Of a stretch of DNA of 7,700 nt, positions 6,514 through 7,700 are shown piece by piece. The stretch is taken from contig QIKG01000001.1 in the NCBI GenBank assembly GCA_003232965.1, positions 1 to 7,700 of the forward strand, written 5' to 3'. The notes beneath the pieces were generated by a model. It saw only the letters and a list, made by a program, of their open reading frames with translations, was not told the DNA's origin and made no database searches. Both the position numbers and the translations under genes were made by a program. Source of the DNA: Oceanospirillales bacterium (GTDB taxonomy: Bacteria; Pseudomonadota; Gammaproteobacteria; Xanthomonadales; SZUA-36). Position 1 is the first letter of the stretch. Each line of letters opens with the position of its first letter.

Positions 6514-7462
6514 ATGGCTCATCCGGCAAACTTAAACAGTGGTGGCGGCCAGAGTGTAGGCGTATATGTGCAGCTGGATGAGCTGGTTAAATTACAATAT
6601 AAGGCTTCAGGTTTTAGTTTCCTGCCGAAGCAACCCATTCACAGTGTTCTCAGCGGCAGGCACGCCTCCAAACTGCGCGGTCGTGGACTTAATTTTGAAG
6701 AACTCCGCAACTATCTTCCCGGCGATGATACCCGCAATATTGACTGGAAAGTTACCGCTCGCACCGGCACACCCTATGTGCGGGTCTATACCGAAGAAAA
6801 AGACCGCAGTGTATGGTTATTGACCAACGAATCGGCATGTTTTTTGGTAGTACCCAACGAATGAAATCCGTGGTTGCAGCAGAAGTCGCGGCCTTGTCAG
6901 CGTGGCGGGTGCTGAGCGTAGGCGACCGTGTGGGTGCATTAGTTTTTAATGATGTTGATATTACCGTCGTACCGCCACACCGCAGCCGCGAAAGAGTGAT
7001 GCAGATACTCAAGCAAGTGGTAGAAAAAAATCAGGCACTCAGTGCAGATACCGAAGTAAAGCCCGACCCCGGAAAATTAGCCGAGGCTTTAAAGCAGGTC
7101 AGTCACCTTGCAGGGCACGACTGTTTGGTTTGCCTGATAACTGATGCTGATGGCCTCGATACCCAAGCACGCCGGTTTATTACCCAGCTTTCCCAACATA
7201 ACGATGTACTAACAGCCTTTATTTATGATCCGCTGGAAAAAAATATGCCGGCCGTCGGTCGCCTGAGGTTTGCGGATAAGTTGATACTTCTAATAAAAAA
7301 TTGCGTAGCACATTTGAAAATGACTTTGAGCAACGCTTGGAATGGATGCAGACAGCATCACGGCGCTTTTCAATACCATTGTTGCCATTGCATACCCAAA
7401 GCCCAGTGCCTGAGCAGTTGCGTGAGCTGCTGGGACATAGCCTCGACAGTAAGCGCGTTTAA
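6514..7462 (+). pseudogene. DUF58 family protein, full length but with two frame changes
   Basis: Part 1 (from ATG 6514) has the DUF58 core: FLPKQPIHSVLSGRHASKLR, then GRGLNFEELRNYLPGDDTR and NIDWKVTARTGTPYVRVY (about residues 56-92). The family pattern leaves this frame at 6811-6826 and continues in a second frame as VIDQRIGMFFGSTQRMKS, then GDRVGALVF and later CLITDADGLD, a von Willebrand A-like fold with a degenerate metal site (DQRIG for DxSxS). At 7280-7300 it moves to a third frame, DTSNKKLRSTFENDFEQR, through FSIPLLPLHT to stop TAA 7460-7462. One extra base at each junction would restore a 316-residue protein, close to the usual DUF58 length. At the second junction a few residues also look missing compared with relatives; an A6 tract (7295-7300) is nearby. 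Start is coupled to the HAD stop with no clear Shine-Dalgarno. DUF58 proteins are regular partners of MoxR ATPases. As written, the longest frames stop at 6864 and 7514. Decay versus sequence error is undecided. Confidence 0.85.
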
Positions 7463-7473
7463 AAGGTGCTTGG

Positions 7474-7700
7474 ATGAAATCAACAGATCCTGCCAGCCTG
7501 CAAAACTTAAATGATATCGTAATGCCTGCGAGTATCAGCTGGTGGCCATTGGCAGCAGGCTGGTATTTTCTACTGGGCCTGTTGTTCGTGCTTGGCGCTT
7601 GGTTCAGTTACCGCTTGTTGCGCTATTGGCAGAAAAATCGTTACCGGCGTGAGGCATTGTCTGAGTTACAGTTATTGGAAAACCGGATTAATAATCCAAG
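7474..7700 (+). CDS. DUF4381 family membrane protein, N-terminal part (runs off the window)
   Basis: 75 complete codons are visible. ATG at 7474 has AAGG seven bases upstream and lies 11 bases after the DUF58 stop. The N-terminus has the DUF4381 signature: a short DPASLQNLNDIVMPASISWW segment, then a WPLAAGW stretch leading into a single transmembrane helix (about residues 28-49, WYFLLGLLFVLGAWFSYRLL), then a basic cytoplasmic-side stretch (RYWQKNRYRREALSELQ) that begins a helical domain. DUF4381 proteins regularly follow DUF58 in MoxR clusters and precede the BatA/BatB VWA genes; their biochemical role is unknown. The gene is open to the window edge with no frame problem. It is too short to be confident of anything beyond the family. 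Confidence 0.82.
   Translation, partial: MKSTDPASLQNLNDIVMPASISWWPLAAGWYFLLGLLFVLGAWFSYRLLRYWQKNRYRREALSELQLLENRINNP

Noticed and set aside
7280..7300. Programmed frameshift in the DUF58 gene at the A6 tract
   Set aside because: The family-like residues in the third frame begin at 7283, upstream of the A tract, and there is a second unrelated frame change at 6811-6826 with no slippery site. Deletion or error is simpler.
7301..7514. C-terminus of the second DUF58 frame running to 7514
   Set aside because: Past about 7283 this frame loses all family similarity and becomes Cys/His-rich, while another frame carries a DUF58-like C-terminus ending at 7462, just before the DUF4381 ribosome site.

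Overview
The window looks like a piece of a gammaproteobacterial chromosome, possibly marine. The evidence is moderate GC, Shine-Dalgarno starts, exported sulfatases, a LysR regulator, a MoxR/DUF58/DUF4381 gene order common in Gammaproteobacteria, and an intergenic CGTCATTCC/GGAATGACG palindromic repeat. The lineage is an inference from gene content and style; there is no rRNA or marker gene to confirm it.

Layout from left to right: (1) 1-818, minus strand: a LysR-type regulator whose helix-turn-helix half and effector-domain half lie in different frames, and whose C-terminus runs off the window. (2) 819-923: divergent control region with a perfect inverted repeat (TCATAT-TG-ATATGA) next to a consensus -10 hexamer for the regulator. 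(3) 924-2456: exported type I sulfatase, followed by a good Rho-independent terminator. (4) 2621-4141: a second exported sulfatase, a tandem paralogue of the first, with its own leader region and its own terminator hairpin. (5) 4301-5269: MoxR-family AAA+ ATPase. (6) 5270-5496: intergenic region with a REP/MITE-like repeat and a near-consensus promoter. (7) 5497-6510: HAD-superfamily hydrolase made as a lipoprotein. (8) 6514-7462: DUF58 protein, recognisable along its whole length but broken by two frame changes. (9) 7474 to the right edge: start of a DUF4381 membrane protein.

How the genes may work together: MoxR, DUF58 and DUF4381 are the opening members of a widespread MoxR-VWA type cluster that usually continues with BatA/BatB-like von Willebrand A proteins, a TPR protein and BatD. 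Such MoxR/VWA pairs are thought to act as chaperone-like assembly or maturation machines. Here the set carries an extra HAD lipoprotein and sits directly beside two exported sulfatases. The testable idea is that the MoxR set serves an envelope process that involves sulfate-ester (and perhaps phosphate-ester) removal, with the LysR protein controlling at least the first sulfatase. The terminators show that the sulfatases and the MoxR set are separate transcription units, so this link rests on proximity only.

Three frame changes (one in lysR, two in the DUF58 gene) in an otherwise intact stretch must be read either as gene decay or as sequence/assembly errors. The sequence alone cannot decide.
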